Assembly (NCBI RefSeq): GCF_000739735.1
Contig: NZ_BBJF01000031.1
Coordinates: forward strand, 1 to 38,766
Direction of reading: 5' to 3'
Length of the DNA: 38,766 nt
Source: Paraburkholderia ginsengisoli NBRC 100965
Lineage (GTDB): Bacteria; Pseudomonadota; Gammaproteobacteria; Burkholderiales; Burkholderiaceae
In this document: in pieces, positions 15,170 to 23,548 of the stretch
Numbering within the stretch: the first letter of the stretch is position 1
Layout of the letters: the number at the start of each line of letters is the position of its first letter
Made by a program: the position numbers and the translations under genes
The notes under the pieces: generated by a model
Database searches by the model: none
What the model was told of the DNA's origin: nothing
Seen by the model: the letters and a program-made list of their open reading frames with translations, nothing else

Positions 15170-17125
15170 ATGGCAAATCAGCCCCAGTCCCTGACCGTCC
15201 CGCCGGCGCGTACCTACACCCGCGCCGATTTCACGGCGCTGCGCGCATTCGTCCAGCAGATCCCCCCGGCGACGATCGCGCGTCTCTACTACGACCCCGA
15301 GGTGGCACCGCACGCGGCCACGCCCGAGACGATGGCGCAGTTCCTGCGCACCATGCGTGACGAGCTGGTGCAGCTCGCGCTGCTGCACGGCTCGCCGGTG
15401 CTGGCCGATCACCTGAAAACCTCCATCCGCAAGCACGGCAGCGCGAAACTCACCGCCGTGTCGCTGCGCATGGTCGAGGACGCCTCGCGCCTGGCGGCCG
15501 CGGTGCCGGCGCCGCACCATGCCATCGGGTTCTGGTTCCGGCCGCTGGTCGCGCAACGGCTGGCGGGGGAGGGCATCATGACCCTGCAGGCGCTGGTCGA
15601 CTACTGCAACACGCACGGCGGCAGCTGGTGGCGGTCGGTGCCGCGCATCGGTCCGCTGCGCGCCCGCACGCTGGTGGCCTGGCTGCGCCGGCATGAATCG
15701 AGCCTCGGTGTGCGGGTCGCGGCCGACGTCGACACACGGCCCTTCGTCCCGACCGATGAGGCGGTGGTGATCGGCGGCGACCCGGCCACGCCGCGGCTCG
15801 CGCCGTTCGAACGGATGGCGGTGCCGGCGGCGCTGTCCGGCGGCGACGGCGCCGGTGCGGTCGATGGTGTCAGGGCGCGCGGCACCAATCGCGCCGGCGC
15901 CTTCGCGTTCATCCGGGCGCCGCATGATCTGGCCGCGCTGCACGCGTACCTGCATCGCTACCGTGACCGGCCCGCGACCCTGCGCGTCTATACGCGTGAG
16001 ATCGAGCGCTTCGTGCTGTGGGCGGTGATCGTGCGCGGGGTGGCGGTGTCGTCAGTCACCGTCGAGGACTGCGAAGCCTACAAGGATTTTCTGGCGCAGC
16101 CGGCACCGTCATTCACCGGTCCGAAGCGGCCGCGCATCAGCGGCCGCTGGCGGCCGTTCACCGGCACGCTGTCGGCCGACAGCCAGGCGTACGCGGTGCG
16201 CGTGCTGCGCGCCGCGTTCCGGTGGCTCGTCGAGGTGCGCTATCTGGCCGGCAATCCGTGGCACGCGGTGCACGACCCGGCGACCGTTACCCAGGAGACG
16301 CGCGTGCAGGTCGATCGCGCATTGCCGGCCACGCTCTGGAAGCAGCTACGGGACGCACTCGACCACACCTGTTCACAGGAGACCGTGGAAACCGGGGCGC
16401 GCCAGTGGCGGGCCGCCCGCGCGGCGATCCTGCTGATGGGCGACTCGGGCCTGCGACGCAGCGAGGCGGCCCTGGCCACCCGCGAGCAGCTGCAGCCGGC
16501 CGATGTCCGCGTCAGCCTTCGCGCTGACGCAGCTGGCGAGGTGACCAGTAAGGTGGTGGGCGACCCGGCTGACAGCACCGCGCGGATCTGGACGCTGACC
16601 CTGGTGGGCAAGCGGCGCCGGCAGCGCACCGTGCCGGTCAGTCCCGATACGGTCACGGCGCTGCGTGCGCACTGGCGCGATCGCGGTCGCGACTTCGACG
16701 CGTCCGGCGCCAGCGGGCCGCTGGTCGCGCCGCTGGTCGTGCCGGCCACGCAGGACGCCCGGCGCCGGCACGCGCACGGCAATCCCGGCAACGGGATGCC
16801 CTATGCGGCCGACGCACTGGGATGCCTGGTCCGGACCGCGATAAAGCGGCTGGCCCGCAGGCTGGCGGAGCAGGGCACCCTCCCGGCCAGCTGCTCGCCG
16901 GAAGATCTCGCGCAGCTGGCTAGCACGTCCGCGCACGCGTTGCGGCACACGTTCGGCACCCAGGCGATCAGGCAGATGCCGCTGAACGTCGTGCAGACCA
17001 TTCTCGGCCATACCTCGCTGCAGACCACATCGATCTACACGCGCGCCGGGCGCCAGCAGATGCTGGACGCAGCCGGACGGTATTACTCAGCTGGCGAGGA
17101 GACACTCGTTGCGGCGGGCGGGTAG
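15170..17125 (+). CDS. Large tyrosine recombinase/integrase 2 with N-terminal extension
   Basis: A 651-residue recombinase, much longer than the usual 300-400. Residues 1-190 form an N-terminal extension resembling the integrase-associated DUF3701 region (ARTYTRADFTALRAFVQ; LRARTLVAWLRRHE). The core-binding domain covers about 265-375, and the catalytic domain about 390-640. Catalytic residues seen are arginine in DSGLRRSEAAL, lysine in LVGKRRRQRTVPV, H589-x2-R592 in HALRHTFG, H614 in LGHTSLQTT and Y623. It starts 15 bases after the TraB/GumN stop with a GGAA site, so it is part of that operon. Candidate roles are resolution or cassette movement at the 12772 site. It is convergent with the sulfation cluster. 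Confidence 0.93.
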   Translation: MANQPQSLTVPPARTYTRADFTALRAFVQQIPPATIARLYYDPEVAPHAATPETMAQFLRTMRDELVQLALLHGSPVLADHLKTSIRKHGSAKLTAVSLRMVEDASRLAAAVPAPHHAIGFWFRPLVAQRLAGEGIMTLQALVDYCNTHGGSWWRSVPRIGPLRARTLVAWLRRHESSLGVRVAADVDTRPFVPTDEAVVIGGDPATPRLAPFERMAVPAALSGGDGAGAVDGVRARGTNRAGAFAFIRAPHDLAALHAYLHRYRDRPATLRVYTREIERFVLWAVIVRGVAVSSVTVEDCEAYKDFLAQPAPSFTGPKRPRISGRWRPFTGTLSADSQAYAVRVLRAAFRWLVEVRYLAGNPWHAVHDPATVTQETRVQVDRALPATLWKQLRDALDHTCSQETVETGARQWRAARAAILLMGDSGLRRSEAALATREQLQPADVRVSLRADAAGEVTSKVVGDPADSTARIWTLTLVGKRRRQRTVPVSPDTVTALRAHWRDRGRDFDASGASGPLVAPLVVPATQDARRRHAHGNPGNGMPYAADALGCLVRTAIKRLARRLAEQGTLPASCSPEDLAQLASTSAHALRHTFGTQAIRQMPLNVVQTILGHTSLQTTSIYTRAGRQQMLDAAGRYYSAGEETLVAAGG

Positions 17126-17159
17126 GCGCGGGCAATCGCGAAGTAATGATTCTCTTGGT

Positions 17160-17178
17160 ATCGCTCGCGGAGAGCGAT
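17160..17178. terminator. Hairpin between convergent recombinase 2 and cysD
   Basis: Arms ATCGCTC and GAGCGAT flank the loop GCGGA. The 15-base core CGCTCGCGGAGAGCG recurs exactly inside the tRNA-like element at 26853-26867. No T-run follows, so it may be a repeat element or a bidirectional transcript end. Confidence 0.45.
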
Positions 17179-17209
17179 CTGAACATACAGGTCGAGTACT
17201 CCCGGCTGC

Positions 17210-18238
17210 CTAAAAATAGCCTTGCTTCTTGCGCTGTTCCATCGCAGCTTCGGAGACCTGATCGTCCATCCGCGTCGCGCCGCGCTCTGTAATTTCGGTC
17301 ACAGCCGTTTCGGCGATGATCTTCTCAAGATTGTCCGCGGCGCTTTCCACCGGGCACGTGCAGCTGACATCGCCAACGGTGCGGAAACGCACCAGCACGG
17401 TCTCGCTGGTCTCGCCTTCCCGCATAGGCGTGAGCTGCGTGACCGGCACGAGCAGGCCATTCCGGCGCACAATCTCGCGGTGATGCGCGTAGTAGATCGA
17501 TGGCAGTTCGAGCTGCTCGCGGGCGATGTACTGCCACACGTCGAGTTCGGTCCAGTTAGAGATCGGGAACACGCGCAGGTGTTCTCCACTATGCAGACAC
17601 GCGTTGTACAGGCTCCACAGTTCAGGGCGTTGCGCCTTCGGATCCCATTGGCCGAATTCGTCGCGGAACGAGAAAATTCGTTCTTTCGCGCGGGCCTTTT
17701 CCTCGTCGCGGCGTGCGCCGCCGATCAGCGCAGTATAGCCGCGCTGATCGATAGTTTCGAGCAAGGTCACGGCTTGCGCGGCGTTGCGCGAGTCCGTTTC
17801 TCGCCGCAGACGCACAGTGCCGCGCTTGATCGAATCTTCCACATAACCCACCACCAACTCCGCGCCGATCTGCAGCACGCGGCGATCGCGGAATTCGAGC
17901 ACTTCAAAGTAGTTATGGCCGGTGTCGATGTGCACGAGAGGGAAAGGCAGTACCGTCTTGTGATTCGTACCAATACCGAAAGCCTTCAGCGCGAGGTGCA
18001 ACGCCACGACCGAATCTTTTCCACCCGAAAAAAGCAGTGCGGCCTTGCTGCATTCGGCAACTACTTCGCGCAGGACGTGAATTGATTCGGCTTCGAGCCA
18101 ATCGAGGTGACTTATCCCAGCCACCCTAGTGGCGACTGAATCATTTAAAACGCTCGTGGTATTCATCTGCGCATCTCTTGGTATGGCGGGAACGATCTTT
18201 TCAGTTGAAACTCGTTGTCGAGAGATCACGTTTCCCAT
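17210..18238 (-). CDS. cysD: Sulfate adenylyltransferase subunit 2 (CysD/NodP-like)
   Basis: A 342-residue PP-loop enzyme that makes adenosine 5'-phosphosulfate (APS) from ATP and sulfate, normally with the GTPase CysN. The PP-loop SGGKDS is at residues 71-76. Other family blocks are PLVHIDTGHNYFEVLEFRD, IGGARRDEEKARAKERIFS, RVFPISNWTELDVWQYI and the C-terminal KKQGYF. The start at 18238 is set by AGGAGG seven bases upstream. The family's usual shorter N-terminus begins at an internal ATG (18166), so there may be a 24-residue extension. It is the last gene of the minus-strand sulfation cluster, 321 bases from the EamA gene. CysN is absent, so a chromosomal partner would be needed. The set is reminiscent of rhizobial nodP/nodQ/nodH. 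Confidence 0.93.
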   Translation of the reverse strand: MGNVISRQRVSTEKIVPAIPRDAQMNTTSVLNDSVATRVAGISHLDWLEAESIHVLREVVAECSKAALLFSGGKDSVVALHLALKAFGIGTNHKTVLPFPLVHIDTGHNYFEVLEFRDRRVLQIGAELVVGYVEDSIKRGTVRLRRETDSRNAAQAVTLLETIDQRGYTALIGGARRDEEKARAKERIFSFRDEFGQWDPKAQRPELWSLYNACLHSGEHLRVFPISNWTELDVWQYIAREQLELPSIYYAHHREIVRRNGLLVPVTQLTPMREGETSETVLVRFRTVGDVSCTCPVESAADNLEKIIAETAVTEITERGATRMDDQVSEAAMEQRKKQGYF

Positions 18239-18559
18239 ATCCCAACCTCCTACCATGGTCATTCATGGAAGCGCATATCATCGGAGTCGGCAAGTCCAAT
18301 GAGGTAGGTGGACCCACACCGGCAACCAAAGCGACGCAATATCGGGCAGGTCTGCGGGAAATTTGGCGCTCAAGACAGGATCAAATCGGGTGAAGTGCAT
18401 CAAAGCGAGATGAAAAGACCGCAACCTGAGCACTCTCGATCTTCACCAGAGCGCGCAACAATAGCCGTGCCCCGTTTCAGTAGCCTCTTGTCAAACGTGA
18501 GGCTAGCTCTTGTGGCGAAGATCACTGGCGAATTGAGTCAGCCTGTAAAGCGAGTTGTG
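18239..18559. other. Intergenic region between the EamA gene and cysD
   Basis: About 320 bases with no supported gene. Because cysD and the transporter are on the same strand, this gap could hold a separate promoter for cysD. I see no clear promoter, hairpin or known riboswitch. Confidence 0.4.
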
Positions 18560-19432
18560 TCATCGCCGTAACCGCGCATTAGCAATACCACTGACCACAA
18601 TTATCAAAGCACCGATAATCGTGAGGGCGGTCGGAATCTCACTGAACAGAACGTAACCGAAGAGTGCTGCCCAGACAAGAATTGTGTATTCGATTGGGGC
18701 AACGGTTGAGACATCTGCATATCTAAATGCTAAGGTAAACACGTAGTTACTCAAGCCGCCTGCCAGCCCCATCAACGCGAAGATAAAAAAATCATGCAGC
18801 CCCGGCATTGCCCAGTGCGACGACAGGCTAAAAACCGAAAGAACCAGCATCGACACGTTGGTATAGGCGGCGATCAATATTGCCGATTCTGTGCGAGCCA
18901 GATGTTTCGTCAGTACGGCTGCAAGCGCATATAGCAGCGCGGAAAGGATTGCTATGGCCGTATAAAACGACGCGGTCAGCGATACGCCGCCGATTGCAAC
19001 CAGAACGCCTACAAAGCCGAGCGAAATAAGAAACCAACGCACATTTGAAACGGGCTCCTTCAGCAGGATTGCACTGCAGAGCACCATAAAGAAGGGATTA
19101 GCTAGAGAGATCGCGGTTACGGTTGCGAGGGGCAGTTCTTTGACACTGAGAAAAAAGGTAACAACGGTCCCTAGAACGAGCGCCCCCCGCAGAAGATGAA
19201 GCGGCCATAGTCTTGAGCGTAGTTCGACCGGCTTTCGCTCGCGGGCTTGCGCGATGATAAGAGGGACAAACGCAAATACGGCCCGGAAGAACGCGATTTC
19301 TCCGATCGGATAACCCTTAGTAAGCCATTTTGCGCTCGCATCCATCGCAGCAAGAAGAAAGATTGCGAGTACGTAAAAGGCGATGCCTACGGATTGCTTC
19401 GGTGCGGCTGCAACGCTCATTGACTCGCTCAC
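18560..19432 (-). CDS. EamA-family (drug/metabolite) exporter
   Basis: A 290-residue inner-membrane protein with ten predicted helices in two EamA halves. The first half runs from about residue 17 to 140 and the second from about 160 to 287. Family marks include FFRAVFAFVPL, ATVTAISLANPFFMVLCSAILLKEP and the second-half APIEYTILVWAALFGYVLFSEIP. Family members move amino acids, nucleotides or metabolites across the inner membrane. The start is a GTG at 19432 with GGAGAG five bases upstream. It lies 42 bases after the GNAT-APS kinase gene and probably exports the product of the cluster, by inference from position. Confidence 0.9.
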   Translation of the reverse strand: MSESMSVAAAPKQSVGIAFYVLAIFLLAAMDASAKWLTKGYPIGEIAFFRAVFAFVPLIIAQARERKPVELRSRLWPLHLLRGALVLGTVVTFFLSVKELPLATVTAISLANPFFMVLCSAILLKEPVSNVRWFLISLGFVGVLVAIGGVSLTASFYTAIAILSALLYALAAVLTKHLARTESAILIAAYTNVSMLVLSVFSLSSHWAMPGLHDFFIFALMGLAGGLSNYVFTLAFRYADVSTVAPIEYTILVWAALFGYVLFSEIPTALTIIGALIIVVSGIANARLRR

Positions 19433-19474
19433 GACTTCTCTCCTGAGATAACTTCGTCTATTGCTGTTGGTAGG

Positions 19475-20692
19475 TTACTCTTGGCTGGTCTTTGCCTGTG
19501 GGACAACCGTACTACCGACGATATGTTTCGCCACGTAATAATCGCGAATCATGGCTGCCGCTTCATCAACCGTTAGCCGCGTTGTATCAATTCGGACCTC
19601 CGGTGCGCAAGGCTCTTCATACGGAGCGTGTACGCCGGTGAATCCCGTAATCTTTCCGGCTCTCGCGAGACCATAAAGGCCTTTGGGATCCCGAGCCTCT
19701 GCGACAGCGAGCGGAGTGTCAATATGAACCTCGATAAACCGTGCATCTCCTATAGCGCGCCGGGCCACGTCCCGGAAGGACGCTTGTGGGGAAATACAAG
19801 AGACGGCAACAATCAAGCCGGCGTCCGCCATCAAGGCAGCGACTTCAGCGATGCGACGCACATTCTCGGCGCGATGTTCGTCTGAAAAACCTAGGTCTGC
19901 GTTAAGTTTTGCTCGTAGATCGTCTCCGTCCAAGACGCAAAGCCGCCAGCCAAAACACCCAAATTGACGCGCCATCGAGCGCGCTATAGTTGACTTTCCT
20001 GCCCCTGAAATACCCGTTAGCCAGAACACAACCGGAGATGGTCCACCACTTCCTTGAGAAGATCTAAACGTGTTAGTTACCGCAAGGGACGACGGCATTG
20101 TGATCGAAGAACAATCGACGACCAAGACGCGTCCTCTACTACCGGTTAGCTTTCGGATTGGCGATTGCGTCAATGACGTGGAAAGCTCGTACAGGTTTTG
20201 ACTCTCGCAATAGAAGAAGTTGCAGCAGCATGCTGGTTCCGCACTTCCATGATCGCAGGCCTGACAGGGACCGTAAACCGCGGGATGTGGTTGTACCCAC
20301 GGCGTAAAACCTAACGCTAGAAGATTGTCAACGGTAGCGGCTGTCGTCCGCTTTACGGCAGAAACAGCGCCGCAGCTTAAGCCCCATCGTTGCTGGATCG
20401 CTACCGCTCTTGCCTCATGCATAAGTCGTTGCAAACCGAACCCTCGATATTCGGGCGCCACGAAGCACGTTCTCGTCTCGACGAGAGTTGGTGTAAGCGG
20501 CGAAAGAGAGCTCATGGCAACGATGGCTTCGCCGCTAAGCACAATGAATAGAAATCCGGCCTTCGCGCTGTCACTACAGTATTGCGCAATGTCGCCTACG
20601 AAGTTGGCGCGTTCGTGTGCCGGCACTAACTTCAAAAATGCATCGATAAGCGGCTCGTGCTCACGATTTGCAACGGTCAAGGACGCATGCAT
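19475..20692 (-). CDS. GNAT acetyltransferase-APS kinase fusion with cysteine-rich linker
   Basis: A 405-residue two-domain protein. Residues 1-140 look like a GNAT N-acyltransferase (TRTCFVAPEYRGFGLQRLM, acyl-CoA loop near 83-88). A linker has six cysteines at 143, 146, 155-157 and 162. Residues 215-400 are an APS kinase (CysC): P-loop GISGAGKS at 227-234, LDGDDLRAKLNADLGFSDEHRAENVRR and a DPKGLYGLARAGKITGFTGV lid. The kinase converts APS to PAPS, the sulfate donor. I start at the ATG 20692, which has GGAG nine bases upstream; a TTG ten codons earlier is possible. It overlaps the ligase 3' end by 32 bases, so the two are coupled. The GNAT substrate is unknown, and I do not recognise this fusion as a standard architecture. 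Confidence 0.88.
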   Translation of the reverse strand: MHASLTVANREHEPLIDAFLKLVPAHERANFVGDIAQYCSDSAKAGFLFIVLSGEAIVAMSSLSPLTPTLVETRTCFVAPEYRGFGLQRLMHEARAVAIQQRWGLSCGAVSAVKRTTAATVDNLLALGFTPWVQPHPAVYGPCQACDHGSAEPACCCNFFYCESQNLYELSTSLTQSPIRKLTGSRGRVLVVDCSSITMPSSLAVTNTFRSSQGSGGPSPVVFWLTGISGAGKSTIARSMARQFGCFGWRLCVLDGDDLRAKLNADLGFSDEHRAENVRRIAEVAALMADAGLIVAVSCISPQASFRDVARRAIGDARFIEVHIDTPLAVAEARDPKGLYGLARAGKITGFTGVHAPYEEPCAPEVRIDTTRLTVDEAAAMIRDYYVAKHIVGSTVVPQAKTSQE

Positions 20693-22487
20693 TGTTGAGG
20701 TCTCCGTTCGTTTGGGCTTCAATCTGGATCCGCTGCTCTCGGATGGTAGGAAACATGAAAAGTTGCCTACTGCTTAGCGGCTGGTTCACTCGCGATGCAA
20801 GGTCAACACTAGCGGCACGAACCCTGAGTGGATCGGCGCCTAACAAAAGTAGATTTGAATTCGCGCCGATAAACTTCGGCACGTCTTTCCCAAGATGGTG
20901 GCGCCAGAGTGCATTCAGGACGTCTTCGATCGGCCCATCAAGTTTGGTATCGTCATCACGAAGCGAGTCATATATTCCAGAGCACATCACTTTCTGAAGT
21001 GCAGCAGCGCGGTCGGTTTTCCCAACAACATTCTTAGGGATCGCCGATATGGGCACGAACGCTGACGGGATTTTGTATCCTTCCAGCTGATTAAAAAGGT
21101 CCGCCCTGATCCTGGACAAATTCGCCTCCTTTGCACCGTGGCAAAGCGTAATGAGGCAGATAATGTCCTCGCCGAGTGTCGGATGCGGGACGGGGAGGAC
21201 CACACAATCTGAAACTTCGTGGAAGCCACAGACGAAACGTTCCACCTCTAACGGCGAAACACTATGGCCCCCACGCCGAATCAGAAGTTTGTAGCGCGCG
21301 GTGATGTACAGATAGCCATCCGAGTCAAAGAATCCCTCGTCTCCGGTCTTTAACCATTTACCTGGCTCAGCAAAGGGCATTTCTTCATTTCCTGCCATCA
21401 GATACCCTTGCATGACGCTGGGCCCGTGGATCTGGATTTCACCTCGCTGTTCTTTTCCTAGGACACGGCCGTCGTCGCCAACTATTCGGATAGATGCGCC
21501 TACGGGCAGTCCGACCGATTCAAATTTGAGATCGCTGCCATTCAGTGGCAAGGAGCAGATTAACGAGGCAGTCTCTGTAAGACCGTAAGAGTGAACTATT
21601 GAACACTTAAAGCCGCGACCTCGAAGTCGCACTCGTAGTGCTTGAGTAATGGGTGCGGATGAGACACGTAGAAATCTCACGGCCGACACGGCATCGTTTC
21701 GAAGCGGTGATCCGCACTCGTCCGCTCGCAAGAGCGCTTCATATAGAGCGGGTACGCCCGTCCACCAAGTAGGCAGCCACTGGTTTACAGCGTGGACTAT
21801 GGTCGTCGCATCGAGTCCGTCTGCACACAATAATGAGCCACCGGAAAAGAGCGTCGCCAACGTAGCGCTAATCAAGCCGTGAACATGAAACATCGGCATT
21901 AAATTCAAGCATCGGTCGAGCGACCTTAAGCCATACCAGTCGACAATCCCTTTCGTCGTTGCGAGAATGTTATCGTGAGTAAGGGGCACATATTTCGGTT
22001 TTCCGGTTGAACCTGACGTCGGTACGATGAGCGCGGTAAACGCCCCCTGTGCACTGTTATTTGAGTCCCGTGCAAGAGGGTTGACGCGAATAAGCTCGGC
22101 GATGCTTGAAATAACGACGAGGCCTATGCCAAGAGATTTGGCCGCGAGAATTGCATTAGTTTGGCAAAGCTCTGCAACCATACACGACACTTTCAAGTCG
22201 GCTAACAACGACACGATTTGATCTGCGCTTGTACCAACCGGAATCTGTAGCGCCACATAACTCTCCGTGGTAGCGATGGCACATATCGCGCCAAGAGGAC
22301 CCCGAGGAGCCGCGATGGCTACGGTTGAGCCTCGGGCAATACCGGAGGACCCAATCCAGTTCTGAATATTGCTTATAAGCGTGCCCAATTCGGAATAGGT
22401 CCATTGCAACTCTGGCGTGCAAAAAGCGGTAGCTTGCGGCTGTCTGGATATAATGGAAGCGAGCGTCTTCTGGATTGTATTGACCAT
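20661..22487 (-). CDS. AMP-forming acyl/aryl ligase with degenerate carrier domain
   Basis: A 608-residue ANL-superfamily adenylating enzyme. The ATP-binding loop TSGSTGKPK is at 157-165. It is followed by MPMFHVHGL, SYGLTETAS, a TGDEGFFDSDGYLYITAR hinge region and a GKTDR motif with the likely catalytic lysine. Residues about 525-590 look like a peptidyl/acyl carrier domain, but the segment that should read GGxSL reads GADPL (550-554). The phosphopantetheine serine is therefore proline and the domain cannot be primed. The start at 22487 has GGGAG seven bases upstream, 13 bases after the sulfotransferase stop. It probably activates a carboxylic acid; the acceptor may be CoA, an amine used by the GNAT domain, or another carrier. 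The substrate is unknown. Confidence 0.9.
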   Translation of the reverse strand: MVNTIQKTLASIISRQPQATAFCTPELQWTYSELGTLISNIQNWIGSSGIARGSTVAIAAPRGPLGAICAIATTESYVALQIPVGTSADQIVSLLADLKVSCMVAELCQTNAILAAKSLGIGLVVISSIAELIRVNPLARDSNNSAQGAFTALIVPTSGSTGKPKYVPLTHDNILATTKGIVDWYGLRSLDRCLNLMPMFHVHGLISATLATLFSGGSLLCADGLDATTIVHAVNQWLPTWWTGVPALYEALLRADECGSPLRNDAVSAVRFLRVSSAPITQALRVRLRGRGFKCSIVHSYGLTETASLICSLPLNGSDLKFESVGLPVGASIRIVGDDGRVLGKEQRGEIQIHGPSVMQGYLMAGNEEMPFAEPGKWLKTGDEGFFDSDGYLYITARYKLLIRRGGHSVSPLEVERFVCGFHEVSDCVVLPVPHPTLGEDIICLITLCHGAKEANLSRIRADLFNQLEGYKIPSAFVPISAIPKNVVGKTDRAAALQKVMCSGIYDSLRDDDTKLDGPIEDVLNALWRHHLGKDVPKFIGANSNLLLLGADPLRVRAASVDLASRVNQPLSSRQLFMFPTIREQRIQIEAQTNGDLNNACVLDRCKS

Positions 22488-22500
22488 TATTAGTCTCCCG

Positions 22501-23472
22501 TCAGCCCGCAGTTCCAGTGCCCCGATCATCACTTAATGATTCCACCGTCAACCTGTAAAGTTTCTCCAGACCATACGAAAAGAACAGCTCTTCGTCGACG
22601 GGTACATCCGATGGTGCGTAGAAGTCGCGGTTACGCACGCCGTAACCGTCAAGTGGGTCGTGCAGGTTGGGTAACTCAAATGGTTTGGGTTCTTGAGGAA
22701 ATGTGATGGAAGAAAAGGACCCGTGTAGCGGACTTGTTCCCTTCCAGCCGGTCAGTCTTGCTGGCGAAAAATGATCCGCTATGCCGACTGATTCAAACAG
22801 CGTCTTGATCGCCGAAGCCGACTCGGTCCCCAGAGTTGACCGGAAGTTCGTGACCGGGATGGATGCTTGCTCCGCCGTATTGCGGATGCGTCGCTCATTC
22901 AGCCTAGCAAGCAGAAAGTGAGCATAAAGGCAACTGGGAGGGATGCGGGAAGACCATTTTCTGGTCCAAGATGCCAGCATGTGGCCGGGTTCCCTCGCTA
23001 ATACTATTAGCCGAATTTTGGACGGCGGAAAGCCGGATTTCAACAGGGTTTCTAGAGGGTTAAAAAGACACTCTGCGACCGTGTATGGCCCGGACGTTTC
23101 TTTGATTACGGTTATAGGCAAAGTTAAAGGAAATTCCGGCGGCGTCTTGCCATTGCCAGACCTCGACGACTGCGCTAGCTCGGCACGAAGTAAATTTTTA
23201 ATCGGTTGGTAAATCGCCTGGAAGCCGGATTCTGCAAATACATTAAGCAGTGCCGTGCTGCCTACTCGGCATGGGCCCCACAGGAACAGAAGCGAAGGCA
23301 TTGACTCGGCGCGACGCTCCAGCAGGGCCATTAGCCGTTCAGCAATACGATCTGTGACGCTATCTAGCGTGATCGGCAATTTTTGAAACACGCCATCCGC
23401 ATATAAAGGAACTGTACCAAGTTGAGAATCTTCGTTGATGACCATTTGGGCCAGAGTCTCAAAGTCTTGCAT
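22501..23472 (-). CDS. Sulfotransferase-like protein (PAPS-dependent)
   Basis: A 323-residue soluble protein. Its 5'-phosphosulfate-binding loop is WGPCRVGSTALL at 65-76, like the PRSGST loops of sulfotransferases. Its 3'-phosphate motif is R160-E-P-x5-S168 in LAREPGHMLASW. A C-terminal region with GYGVRNRDFYAPSDVPVDEELFF is unfamiliar. These signatures suggest transfer of sulfate from PAPS to a hydroxyl or amine on a small molecule or lipid. The start at 23472 is preceded by a run of G; an in-frame TTG at 23589 would overlap the methyltransferase gene. It is the second gene of the cluster and fits the PAPS-forming genes downstream. The acceptor cannot be read from sequence. Confidence 0.75.
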   Translation of the reverse strand: MQDFETLAQMVINEDSQLGTVPLYADGVFQKLPITLDSVTDRIAERLMALLERRAESMPSLLFLWGPCRVGSTALLNVFAESGFQAIYQPIKNLLRAELAQSSRSGNGKTPPEFPLTLPITVIKETSGPYTVAECLFNPLETLLKSGFPPSKIRLIVLAREPGHMLASWTRKWSSRIPPSCLYAHFLLARLNERRIRNTAEQASIPVTNFRSTLGTESASAIKTLFESVGIADHFSPARLTGWKGTSPLHGSFSSITFPQEPKPFELPNLHDPLDGYGVRNRDFYAPSDVPVDEELFFSYGLEKLYRLTVESLSDDRGTGTAG

Positions 23473-23548
23473 GTCCCCCCCAACTTGATATTGTTCAGAA
23501 CCTTCCTGGCGGTCATTCGATCGAGTTCGTTTCCGAGACGATTGGGGT

